A stretch of 64,000 bases of DNA. It comes from DATAES01 sp963802415. GTDB lineage: Bacteria; Actinomycetota; Acidimicrobiia; Acidimicrobiales; JACDCH01. Each line of letters starts with the position of its first letter. Within the stretch, counting starts at the first letter, position 1. The translations under genes and the position numbers were made by a program. Of this stretch, positions 36,343 through 45,080 are shown in pieces. The stretch spans positions 1,922,001 through 1,986,000 of the forward strand of contig CAWDIH010000001.1 in NCBI GenBank assembly GCA_963802415.1, in the 5' to 3' direction. The notes under the pieces are model-generated. The model did no database searches. It had not been told where the DNA came from and saw only the letters and a list, made by a program, of their open reading frames with translations.

Positions 36343-38723
36343 CCTCGCTCGATGACACCACGCTGTTGGCCGCTGCGCGCATCCTGTTGGCGGCGGGTCC
36401 TCAATCGATCCGACAAATGCAGTCCCAGGGCTGGACCGCAGACCGACTCCTAACCGAACGCCGTTCTCTCGTGTCCGAGGCCGTCGCACGCAGTGGAACG
36501 CTTCGGCGCGCCGCCCTAGACCACACCGACCACTCACTCGTCGACGACGATGCTCCCGCCTCTCAGAGAGACGGGACCGAGGCGACGACGTCGCCCCCCA
36601 AGGCCGTCGACGCACAATCACCGATAAGCGAGTCGGCCGCCTCTCGCCGCGAACACGACGACGGCGAGCTTCACGAGCTGCGCCAGAGGGTCCAAACGCT
36701 CACCGCTGACATCGACGCGTTACGCGCCGAGATCCCGACTCGCCGCGAGCGGGCCCGACAAAACCGGCTCCGGGGACAGCTCCGGCGAAGCGAGAACCGC
36801 CTCGGGCAACTGGAGAACACCGTTGACCAACTGAAGAACGACAACGCGGCCCTTGCCGAACAACTCGACGCCGTTCGGCTCGAACGGGATGACGCGCTCG
36901 AGGAGCGCGATCTGGCCCGACGATCACGCGCCACCCTCGAAGAGCGTCTGGGCGACGTGACGGCCCGAGCCGACTATCTGCGACACCTCCTGCCTGCGGA
37001 GGTCGAACGCCTGACCGCGCAGACGTCTGCGCTGCCGGACGGCAAGAACAAGACCCGCGCTCGCAACCACGCCGGCGCGGTCGAAGCCCTGCTCACCGCG
37101 ATCGACAACGCCTATCCGTCACTGGGGAGTCTCAACGCCACCGACCTCGCGACCGCGGATGAATCGATGACGGGGGCTCCGACCCCGGTCGGGACGGAAC
37201 CACCCGTCCGGAGCGAAGTCGCATCACGACAGGACGCGCCGGTCCGCGTGGGACCGACCCGAGGTTGGGATGTCTTGCCGCTTGGAGGTGCGGACGAGAT
37301 CGGAGGTTCCGCGCTGTTGGTTACCGTCGCCGATCGACGGATCCTGATCGACGCCGGTATCCGGCCCAATGGCCGCAGCCGTGCCGAGATGGTCCCGCGT
37401 CGCGTTGGCGAGATCGGTGACCGTCTCGACGCCATTGTCGTTACGCATGCGCACGCCGACCACGCCGCCTATGTACCCGCGTTGACCGACCGATTCCGAA
37501 CGACTCCCATCGTCTGCTCACCGGGAACCGCTGCACTGCTCCCGACGATGTGGCGCGACAGCCTCAACGTCATGACGAACCGAGCCGAGCTCGAGGCCGA
37601 ATGGATGCCACAGGGCGCGCCCGCACCGCTGTACTCCGACGCCGACCTTGTCGTCGCCGAAGACAACCGCAAAGTCCTCGAGTTCGGCCGAGTGCTCCGA
37701 ATCGGGAGCCTCGACATGCGGCTGTTCCCCGCCGGTCACGTACTAGGCGCCGCCGGGGTCGTTCTCAGCGCCGAGGAAGGCCGCGGCGGAAGAGTTGTCA
37801 TCACCGGCGACATCTCAGACGTACGACAGGCATCCGTGTCGGAGTGCGAGCTCCCGGATCCGGCCCTGGTACGCGACGCCGACCTTCTCGTAATCGAGTC
37901 GACGTACTGTCACGAAGCGCTACCCCGCCGCGAAGACCAAGTCGACCAGCTCGTCGCAGCCGTGCGCGAAGTGATCGCACGACGCGGGCGCGTACTCATC
38001 CCCGCATTCGCGTTGGGACGCGCCCAAGAGATCGCCTTGATCCTTTCCGAGCAGTTGCCCGATGTACCCGTCCTCGTCGACGGGCTCGCTCGCGACGTGT
38101 CTCGAATCTACGAAGGGTGCGGCGCCGACGAGGCGACCCGCATCAATGCTTCCCGCAGGCAGCAACACGAACAGCTGCGCGAACAATCGTCCCTCGATGA
38201 CATCGTGCCTCCAGTCGATGTTGCGGAACCCATCCGCATTTTCACCGACATGGTGCAGGAGGTACCCGACCGCGGCCGTCTGAGGGCTATGCGGTCGTTT
38301 CAGCGCGGGGTCATCATCACCACGTCAGGCATGCTCACCGGAGGACGCGCCGTTCAGTGGGCGAAAGAGATCCTGCCCAATCCGAACGACGCGCTGTTCC
38401 TGTGCGGCTATCAAGATGAAGAGGCGCCCGGCAGGCGGCTCACGGAACTCATGGACCAGCCAGAACGTGCACGTGAGCCGCTCACACTCTTTGACCAGCG
38501 AGCAGGTCCCGTGCAGGTGCCGGTCTGCGCGACGATCCGGAATTACCGCCTGTCCGCCCATGCCGATCAACGGGGTCTGATTGACGTGATCGACGAGGTC
38601 GCGGCCCGTCGGGTCATGCTTGTGCATGGGGTCCGAAGGAACCAGCAGCATTTCCGCGAAGTACTCCGAGTACGAGGACGAGAGACGACACGCACGGGTG
38701 ACCTGCACTTCGGGCCGTCCTGA
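36339..38723 (+). CDS. Coiled-coil beta-CASP metallo-beta-lactamase nuclease
   Basis: 794 residues. The first 270 contain an unstructured acidic part and a strong coiled coil (about 105-220: LRQRVQTLTADIDALRAEIP and onward). From about 305 there is an MBL fold: LPLGGADEIGGSALLVTVAD, metal motif H-x-H-x-D-H at H370-H375 (THAHADHAAYVP), GDISD, then beta-CASP segments VLIPAFALGRAQEIALIL and TSGMLTGGRAVQWAKE, and RLSAHADQRGL near the end. This is the RNase J/CPSF-73/SNM1 type, acting on RNA or DNA ends. ATG overlaps the ATPase stop; the stop overlaps the next gene (TGATG). Confidence 0.85.
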   Translation: MTSLDDTTLLAAARILLAAGPQSIRQMQSQGWTADRLLTERRSLVSEAVARSGTLRRAALDHTDHSLVDDDAPASQRDGTEATTSPPKAVDAQSPISESAASRREHDDGELHELRQRVQTLTADIDALRAEIPTRRERARQNRLRGQLRRSENRLGQLENTVDQLKNDNAALAEQLDAVRLERDDALEERDLARRSRATLEERLGDVTARADYLRHLLPAEVERLTAQTSALPDGKNKTRARNHAGAVEALLTAIDNAYPSLGSLNATDLATADESMTGAPTPVGTEPPVRSEVASRQDAPVRVGPTRGWDVLPLGGADEIGGSALLVTVADRRILIDAGIRPNGRSRAEMVPRRVGEIGDRLDAIVVTHAHADHAAYVPALTDRFRTTPIVCSPGTAALLPTMWRDSLNVMTNRAELEAEWMPQGAPAPLYSDADLVVAEDNRKVLEFGRVLRIGSLDMRLFPAGHVLGAAGVVLSAEEGRGGRVVITGDISDVRQASVSECELPDPALVRDADLLVIESTYCHEALPRREDQVDQLVAAVREVIARRGRVLIPAFALGRAQEIALILSEQLPDVPVLVDGLARDVSRIYEGCGADEATRINASRRQQHEQLREQSSLDDIVPPVDVAEPIRIFTDMVQEVPDRGRLRAMRSFQRGVIITTSGMLTGGRAVQWAKEILPNPNDALFLCGYQDEEAPGRRLTELMDQPERAREPLTLFDQRAGPVQVPVCATIRNYRLSAHADQRGLIDVIDEVAARRVMLVHGVRRNQQHFREVLRVRGRETTRTGDLHFGPS

Positions 38724-41077
38724 TGCCCCACGAGAACGACGGCGTCAATCGGCTTCGCACCGCCGCCGAGTTCCAACCGCTGCTGATGGCGTGGGGCACC
38801 GAAGGACCGGCAGGCGACGAAGCGCTTTCTCGGGTCGAGCTCGACACCGTCACCGTCGCCCTCGAGGCCATCGAGTCCGCACAGGACCTCGTCGTGCGGA
38901 TGCCCGGGGGACGCGGTCGATTGCCCCTGCTCGCGGCCGTCGCCGCCGCCATTGATCCGCTGGTACGGCCCTTCAACCCGACATCACCAGGCACACTCGC
39001 GTTTGTCACCCGCGATGTGATGCGCCGAGCGGACATCGAGGCGCTCGACGTGAGCCCCGTACCGGTCGCCCCCACACTGAACGCTCGCCGACTACGCGGC
39101 GACGGGCTGGTTTGCCGGTCCGGAGGCGGAGGCATCGGTCCCCTGTGTGATGAGTATCGACTCCTGTTCGTGTCCCCACATGTCTTCGCGCGACCAACAT
39201 CCGGACGAATACGGGCGGTCGTGGTTGACGACACCTCCGATCCCGACAGTTCGCTCACCCAACAGGCGGTCGACTGGGCACGGCCATTCGATGTCCCCGT
39301 CGTCGCGTTCACCCATCTCAGTTCCCTCAGCCATGGTTCCGTCGGGTGGCCCGTCGACTGGCCGTACCTCCGTGCATACGGCGGCGCCGCCGGACTAGAT
39401 CCGAACGCGCCGCCGATGTCCGGCACAGCCACGTGTTCGGTGATCGCCGACGGCCGACTGGTACCGCTGTTCCGTGTCCGAGCGACGCTGACACACCTGT
39501 TCGCGACAAACCGGCCATGGCCCCCTGCGCTGGGTGCGATCGCCCGGTTCGCTCGACTTCTCACCGAACTCCCCGTTCCCCCGGCCACATTTGATAATCA
39601 CGTCGCCGGACCGCCGACACGAACGTTGGCCGGACGCCGAGCCGCGCTCGAGGCCTCATCCAGAGACGCGCTCGCTGTCCTGCGCGACGACATCACCGAC
39701 GCCCAGTGGACGTCACTGAAGCAAGACGTGATCGCTTCCTACGATGCGCTCGCCGCGGTCAATCATAAGGCCACCGCCATCGGGATGGCGATTCAGTCGC
39801 TCATCGACGCACATCGGTCGGTCGACGTGCTCGCCCCATCAACGGTCGCAGCCGCGGCCCTGCGGACATGGCTTTTACGGCAATCAACGGACGACGTCTT
39901 CAACGCTTTGGCCGATGGCCGACTCGCGGTCCGACCAATCAATGAACCGGGGATCTGGGCTCGAACCCACGCCACATTGGTCTGCGCGCTTCCCCGCTAT
40001 CGCTGGCGTCACCGGCTGACCGATGGCGACATCGGCCAGTTCCTGATGTGCGGCTACCCGCCCGAGGCGAGCCGTCTGCCGGGCCTGTTCGACGCGGGCA
40101 TTGGCCGGGACGCGCATCTCGCGGAACACGAACGAACCAGGGCCTTGGACCGTCTCTTCGGCTGCCCCGGCCGACTTGAGGTAGCGCCAATCACCGTGAC
40201 CGTCACCGCCCTCACGACTGCCTGTGAGAACGCAGACGTTGAGGCGTTTGACGATCTTCCACTTATCGATTTGCCCGAACGGGAGCTCGACACCACAGCG
40301 GTCACCGACACGCCCGCGGTACTCGACGACAGCGAGCCGCCAGCGGGGCGAGCTCGAGCTCTCATCGTCGTGCCCGTCGCGGGCGGCGACCCCGTCGGCG
40401 TGATCGTCGACGAAACGGCCACGCTCCATCGGGTCAGCGAACACTGGCTGGTCCCCGTCAGCGCCGCCGACCTCCGAGAAGGCATGCTCGTCATCGGCGT
40501 CCTCACCGAAAGCCGAGATCCACTGTTCGAGCGCATCCGCCCGCACCTCGATCGGCTGTACGGGCCCGGCACCAGAACCTGGCTCGACAGTTGGCGCGAA
40601 TGCCTGCGTCGAGCAGTCCACCTGTCCGGATCGCCACAATCACTCGCCGCACGACTACGGGAGCTGGGAGCCACGATCGCCGATGGCACCGTGGCAGGTT
40701 GGTCCAGTCCCTACCGGATCGGACCCCGCGACGTCGCGAACATCCGGCGAGTTGCACAGGTTTCGGGCATGACACGATTCGCCGACCGCGCGTCGCACGT
40801 TGGTCGAGCGATGGAGGCCGTGAGACAGCTCCACCGCAAGATCGGAGTCACGCTGTCCGCTGCGATCAGAGCAGCAGCGGCAGGCCGAAGCGACGCGTTC
40901 GACGACCTCGAAGTTCGACTTGGGATCGCCGTGGCGGAGCTCCTCGGCGATGTCACCCCATGGCGAGTCCTTACGGTCTCTGACGCCGGGTGGGCACCAC
41001 AGACTCACATGTGGCGACCATTACCCCCGTTAGAGGCTCACGCCATCTTCAAAGTGGGAGCTACCGGCGCCGGATGA
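38723..41077 (+). CDS. DrmE-like protein, last gene of plus arm
   Basis: 784 residues. Length, position in a DrmA/DrmB locus, and layout agree with DrmE of class 2 DISARM, a protein of unknown function. The N-terminal half (AQDLVVRMPGGRGRLPLLAA, TLAFVTRDVMRRADIEALDV, RAVVVDDTSDPD, PVVAFTHLSS) has the spacing of a degenerate nucleotide-binding/helicase-like fold without a Walker lysine. The C-terminal part WLDSWRECLRRAVHLSGSPQ, SLAARLRELGATIADGTVAG, IGPRDVANIRRVAQVSG looks like an HTH-type domain common to such proteins. The DrmE assignment is from memory of the family and uncertain. Translation coupled to the MBL gene. No frameshift. Confidence 0.65.
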   Translation: MPHENDGVNRLRTAAEFQPLLMAWGTEGPAGDEALSRVELDTVTVALEAIESAQDLVVRMPGGRGRLPLLAAVAAAIDPLVRPFNPTSPGTLAFVTRDVMRRADIEALDVSPVPVAPTLNARRLRGDGLVCRSGGGGIGPLCDEYRLLFVSPHVFARPTSGRIRAVVVDDTSDPDSSLTQQAVDWARPFDVPVVAFTHLSSLSHGSVGWPVDWPYLRAYGGAAGLDPNAPPMSGTATCSVIADGRLVPLFRVRATLTHLFATNRPWPPALGAIARFARLLTELPVPPATFDNHVAGPPTRTLAGRRAALEASSRDALAVLRDDITDAQWTSLKQDVIASYDALAAVNHKATAIGMAIQSLIDAHRSVDVLAPSTVAAAALRTWLLRQSTDDVFNALADGRLAVRPINEPGIWARTHATLVCALPRYRWRHRLTDGDIGQFLMCGYPPEASRLPGLFDAGIGRDAHLAEHERTRALDRLFGCPGRLEVAPITVTVTALTTACENADVEAFDDLPLIDLPERELDTTAVTDTPAVLDDSEPPAGRARALIVVPVAGGDPVGVIVDETATLHRVSEHWLVPVSAADLREGMLVIGVLTESRDPLFERIRPHLDRLYGPGTRTWLDSWRECLRRAVHLSGSPQSLAARLRELGATIADGTVAGWSSPYRIGPRDVANIRRVAQVSGMTRFADRASHVGRAMEAVRQLHRKIGVTLSAAIRAAAAGRSDAFDDLEVRLGIAVAELLGDVTPWRVLTVSDAGWAPQTHMWRPLPPLEAHAIFKVGATGAG

Positions 41078-41129
41078 TGGTGACACTGCGGACGCCTCAA
41101 CCAACGACGAGATGAGCTTTCCGTGGACT

Positions 41130-41380
41130 AGGCCTTCCGGTTCGCGGGTCGAGGTGACAGATGGGCGCTGGGCGATCTGCCGTGAAGCAATGCCCGTGCC
41201 ACAACCCACGTCGAGAACGTCCAGGCCCGCAGGCACCGGACCGAGCAGCTCATCGATCACCGCGTCGGGATAGGTCGGCGGAACCGGTCTTAAGCCTCGG
41301 CTTGCTCGTCGAACAACCTCGAACGTTCCCGGGCCAGAGGGCGCGCTGCCAGGCGGTCGTGTTCGTCGCTGGCATCCACA
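41130..41380 (-). pseudogene. Fragment of a class I SAM-dependent methyltransferase
   Basis: Minus strand contains RSRLFDEQAEA (one frame) and then PTYPDAVIDELLGPVPAGLD and VLDVGCGTGIASRQIAQR (another), the first 60 or so residues of a UbiE-like methyltransferase. The SAM motif DVGCGTG is intact, but the rest of the gene is absent and the frame changes at least once. Confidence 0.65.
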
Positions 41381-41508
41381 GACGTCAGCCTGCCCCAGAC
41401 CGCCGGCTTCGAGAGACAACTGCTCGTCACGTCGAAGGTAATAGCAACGGTCGTGATCGCTGGGCTCGGCTAGAAGCCGGCGATTGGCGACTCAGGACCG
41501 CGCACACG

Positions 41509-42293
41509 ATGACCGAGCAGGAGATCCACCTGGTCCCGCCGCGCAGCATGGCAGACGGCAACCCGCCGCGCGTCCGGGTCCGCGTCGGTGACACAGTCCG
41601 GCGTACCAGCTACGCATGGTCGCCGGCCGTCATCGATCTACTGCAGCACGTCGAGCGAGAAGGATTCGACGGCGCGCCGCGGCGCGCGGCTTCGACGACC
41701 AAGGCCGTGAAGTGCTCACCTTCATCGACGGCGAGGTCGCGCGCGGGACGGAGTTCATCCCCGCCGAAGGCGGCCGGTTCGACCTCCGGCTCCCGGACTT
41801 TGTGTGGCGCGACGAGGTGCTGGTCCATCTCGGTGCCTTGCTCCGCGCGTATCACGACGCTGCAGCGACATTCCCGTGGGCGGGCCGCGAGTGGTGCTAC
41901 GGAGCTCAGGAGCCGGCCGAGACGATCTGCCACAACGAGGTGTTCCCGTCGAACACCGTCTTCCGAGATGGCCTTCCGGTGGCGCTAATCGACTGGGACA
42001 CCGCCGCGCCGGGACCGCGCGTCTGGGAACTGGGGTGGACGGCGTGGCGATGGGTGCCGTTCTTCCGTGACGAAAAGTGCCGCGCGACAACGCGTGTGCG
42101 AAGCACTCCACTGCAGCCCCTACGTCCTATGGGGCGCTCAGGACGCACGACGGTGCTCCACGCCTACGGACCAGAGCTCTGGCCTCAATTCATTGAGCCT
42201 CTGCAACATCCGCCAATGGACGCACCCGAACCTCACCCGCCAAGCCGTCCTCATCGACGATCACCCCCCCAAGGCCCAGCGCTCGGGCTGTAG
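41509..42293 (+). pseudogene. Aminoglycoside phosphotransferase-like (APH) protein, frameshifted
   Basis: Starts MTEQEIHLVPPRSMADGNPP at 41509; VRRTSYAWSPAVIDLLQHVE follows. The frame shifts near 41680, continuing GFDDQGREVLTFIDGEVARG. The kinase catalytic loop is ICHNEVFPSNTVFRDGLPVA (H-N-x-x-x-x-N instead of H-G-D), and the metal-binding segment is LIDWDTAAPGPRVWELGW. After WRWVPFFRDEKCR the sequence degenerates, so a second lesion near 42090 is likely. The family phosphorylates small hydroxyl compounds; this copy looks inactive. Confidence 0.7.
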
Positions 42294-42482
42294 ACAATCT
42301 TCGACCCGCGGTCGCCTGGCCAGCCCGTCGCGGCTTGCTCTGTGATCGTGGGGCGTCGAACGAGCGCCGCGCCGCGCCTTGTGGTAAGCGACGACGACTG
42401 GCCCTGACCTTGTGAGAGGTTTCTCTACGACATCAAGGCGCCCGACCAGCCCTTCGGCGGCGGCTGTCCTGGGGCGCCGGTC

Positions 42483-43769
42483 TTAGGCGAACCAGAGCAC
42501 TTCCTCCGGATCCCGGTACTGCAACCGCTGCTCATACGTCGCATCGATGTCATCCAGAAGTTCTCGAATCGTGGAGATGCCACGCTCAAACATCATCTGC
42601 CTGACTTCCTCAGCCACGCGGAGCCCGTTGATGAGAACAATCGGGTAGCGGTCTTCGTAGACCTCCTCCTGAACCTGCAGCGAGAAGAAGCTCGTCGTGA
42701 CATAGACGCCGACCCACCCGCGGCGTAAGCGCGCGACGGTCCGTGCGATCTGGACGCCGTTCGTCGGTGTGACGGGGCTCTCGCACTTCCCCTGCCCGAG
42801 CACCACAACAGCAGCGGACCCAAAGCCCGTTCCGAGTTCAATTCGACCGACGAAGTCGATTCCCCGGTCACCCGATCCACGAGTGATCCATCCCCGTTGG
42901 TAGGCGATGCCCGACCCGCCGATAACCCTCTCCGCGATCATCTCGGCAAGCGCTTCGAAACGAACCTTGTTCCCGTCGTAGTACTTGTAGACCTCGCGTA
43001 GGACGCGCTCCTGCGGTGAACGAGGGAGTGGTCTCTGCGCCGCCGGTGACGTTGTCAGGAGTGTGGCGACTCGTCGACGCACACGTGGGATCGCAGGCGG
43101 CCCATCCACTACCCACGCTCGCCATGCAGCGGGAGCGTTGGCCAGCGCGGCCCCGTCATCGCTGTCACTGCGGCGCGCGTTGATCCAGCCCCAACTGAAC
43201 TCCTCACCCTCTTGGGCGAGCGACAGGACGACGCAGTCGTAGACGTAGTTCGAGAAGGGCTTTCCGGTCTTGCGGTCAACCTGCGTGACCAGCTCCGCGC
43301 TGGTAAGGAGCCCGATGCCGTGGAAGCGCACGTGACCCTTTGGTTTCCCGCCATGGGGAACGGTTTCGAAGAAGACGAGAGGGGCGGAGTGGGCGCGGGT
43401 AGCGAGCTCCGGAGAACGATGCTGCTCGAGAAGCGACAACAGTTCTCTGTTCCCCGGGCTTTCATGCGCCAGCGGGTATGTGTCCAGCTTATTGTCGCCG
43501 AAGTATCGAACGTGGCCGCGATCGGGATCGAAGTTGTCCTGCCAGGGCGCTATCTGCGACCCTGCCTTGTGGGGGCTGCTCCGGATGAGCACTGCCGGTC
43601 TTCTCAATCCTGACGGCGATACCACTTGTTGAATTCTGTTGATCCCCGACTGGAACGGAATCGTTTCTTCCCCGAAGCGAGTCCAGTGGTAGACGTTCGG
43701 TAGATCGTCAACTACTGCGACATCCGGCTGTCGGGGCACAGGATCACGAAGAACTTGTCCGATGCGCAC
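42483..43769 (-). CDS. Modification-dependent restriction endonuclease, AspBHI-type N-terminus plus Mrr-like nuclease
   Basis: 428 residues, intact. The N-terminal half has the AspBHI/MspJI-family reader layout: VYHWTRFGEETIPFQSGINR, LIRSSPHKAGSQIAPWQDNF, DPDRGHVRYFGDNK. The C-terminal half is an Mrr-like PD-(D/E)XK nuclease: GWITRGSGDRGIDFVGRIEL (catalytic D) and VVVLGQGKCESP (Q-x-K). Known relatives cut DNA containing 5-methylcytosine and so restrict modified phage DNA. It lies 3 kb from a cytosine methyltransferase. The upstream ATG at 43769 begins MRIGQVLRDPVPRQPDVAVV; a later start is possible. Confidence 0.8.
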   Translation of the reverse strand: MRIGQVLRDPVPRQPDVAVVDDLPNVYHWTRFGEETIPFQSGINRIQQVVSPSGLRRPAVLIRSSPHKAGSQIAPWQDNFDPDRGHVRYFGDNKLDTYPLAHESPGNRELLSLLEQHRSPELATRAHSAPLVFFETVPHGGKPKGHVRFHGIGLLTSAELVTQVDRKTGKPFSNYVYDCVVLSLAQEGEEFSWGWINARRSDSDDGAALANAPAAWRAWVVDGPPAIPRVRRRVATLLTTSPAAQRPLPRSPQERVLREVYKYYDGNKVRFEALAEMIAERVIGGSGIAYQRGWITRGSGDRGIDFVGRIELGTGFGSAAVVVLGQGKCESPVTPTNGVQIARTVARLRRGWVGVYVTTSFFSLQVQEEVYEDRYPIVLINGLRVAEEVRQMMFERGISTIRELLDDIDATYEQRLQYRDPEEVLWFA

Positions 43770-43930
43770 GCAGCACAGACTTACACTCCGCGTGCCGCTA
43801 CTGCGTCAACAACCAGACGAACTCATTGCGCCCGACGAGAACCTCGTCCCGTCGCGCCTACGTCCGAGGTAGTGGGGCAGCGTCATCACCCTCTCTGGAC
43901 CAGACGCTGTGGGAGGCCTGGCACATTTCA

Positions 43931-44410
43931 TCATCGAGCCCGACGCGTTACCGGGCCGAATGACCGAGCCCTCACCTGATCGGCGATGCGCGTTGCCGCA
44001 ACAGTCATGTCCTCGTGTTCCCACACTCGGATCGTGAGCCAGCCAGCATCGCCGAGACGCGCGTTGGTCTCCCGGTCGCGTTCTACGTTTCGCTCGAGCT
44101 TGACGCGCCACCAATCGCTGTTGTTCTTCGGCCACGTAGCGTGCTCTGGGCACTGATGCCAGAAGCAACCGTCAACGAACACCGCCACGTGCGCTGAAAC
44201 GAAAAGGATGTCGACCTCCCGTCGAATCCCCGGGACCGGCCTCCGATGCAGTCGATACCGCAGCCCGAGTCGATGAAGCTCGGAGCGGAGCGCGCGCTCG
44301 GGCTCCGTGTCCCGCGTCCGCTGCCGGCTCATCCGTCGACGCGTCGTCTCATCGGCATCGAGCAACTTCGCCACTTTCGTAGACTTTACGAGCGATGACC
44401 GATGACTCAC
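43931..44410 (-). CDS. vsr: Very short patch repair endonuclease (Vsr)
   Basis: 159 residues as drawn; the conserved part starts at about residue 22 (TTRRRMSRQRTRDTEPERAL), so translation may begin at the ATG at 44332. Vsr hallmarks: REVDILFVSAHVAVFVDGCF with the catalytic aspartate, WHQCPEHATWP with the zinc/metal histidine and cysteine, and KLERNVERDRETNARLGDAG, then GWLTIRVWEHED. The enzyme nicks beside T:G mismatches produced by 5-methylcytosine deamination, so it normally partners a cytosine methyltransferase such as the one at 45081-46170. Its drawn 5' end overlaps the divergent gene at 44395. Confidence 0.9.
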   Translation of the reverse strand: MSHRSSLVKSTKVAKLLDADETTRRRMSRQRTRDTEPERALRSELHRLGLRYRLHRRPVPGIRREVDILFVSAHVAVFVDGCFWHQCPEHATWPKNNSDWWRVKLERNVERDRETNARLGDAGWLTIRVWEHEDMTVAATRIADQVRARSFGPVTRRAR

Positions 44411-45075
44411 CGCGCGTGGAGCGGGCGTTGCGTCGAGCGGCGACCCAACTCGAGGGCGTACGGGTCGAGCTCGAGGCCGTTGACGCGGATCAGATCGATA
44501 GCGCTACATGGTTGGCCGTTCGAGCGCGAATCGGGAAGCTCATGGCAGATTTCGATGACAGTGCAGCCCGTATCGACAAGGCACTCGGACTATCCAGCGC
44601 TCACGAGCGGATACTCCGGTACCTTCGTCTACGGGTTGGACATCGCGTCCCCATCTCGGAACTCAGGGGAGTCGCGGGAATCCACGAGTGGGCTCGACGC
44701 GTGCGTGAACTCCGAGAAGACGGATGGCCAATCCAAAGTGCGATCACCCGCCCTGACGTGAGGGTGGGCGAGTACCTGTTGGAGTTCGACGGTCGTGACC
44801 GCGACACTGCACGAACGTGGGCGGCGGCCAAGCGGATCCGAAAGCTTCGGAGCACAGGAGGGACGCTCCCGCCGAAGCAGAGGGTCCTGTCCTTCCTCAC
44901 AGAGATCTACCCGCTCGCCGGCGACCGCCAACAGCTCGCGGATGTTGCCGGAGGAGAACGCGAGTGTCGTACCGCAGTCGAAGAGCTACTCCGCGACGGC
45001 CACGAGGTGTTGTCGAGCGAACACGACGACTCGCTTCCGGTCGGAGCGTTCCGACTCGCGTCGGTCGATGGCTGA
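44395..45075 (+). CDS. Hypothetical protein with two winged-helix-like domains
   Basis: 226 residues. Two similar segments: SAHERILRYLRLRVGHRVPI...WARRVRELREDGWPIQSAIT, ending GEYLLEFDG (about 65-130), and LPPKQRVLSFLTEIYPLAGD...RTAVEELLRDGHEVLSSEHD, ending VGAFRLASVDG (about 160-226). Each has helix-helix-helix then a strand pair, as in winged helices. Residues 20-60 could form a coiled coil. Lying between vsr and the methyltransferase, it may be a DNA-binding subunit or the specificity part of the restriction system; that is inference. It ends five bases before the convergent methyltransferase stop. Confidence 0.7.
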   Translation: MTDDSPRVERALRRAATQLEGVRVELEAVDADQIDSATWLAVRARIGKLMADFDDSAARIDKALGLSSAHERILRYLRLRVGHRVPISELRGVAGIHEWARRVRELREDGWPIQSAITRPDVRVGEYLLEFDGRDRDTARTWAAAKRIRKLRSTGGTLPPKQRVLSFLTEIYPLAGDRQQLADVAGGERECRTAVEELLRDGHEVLSSEHDDSLPVGAFRLASVDG

Positions 45076-45080
45076 TCGAC

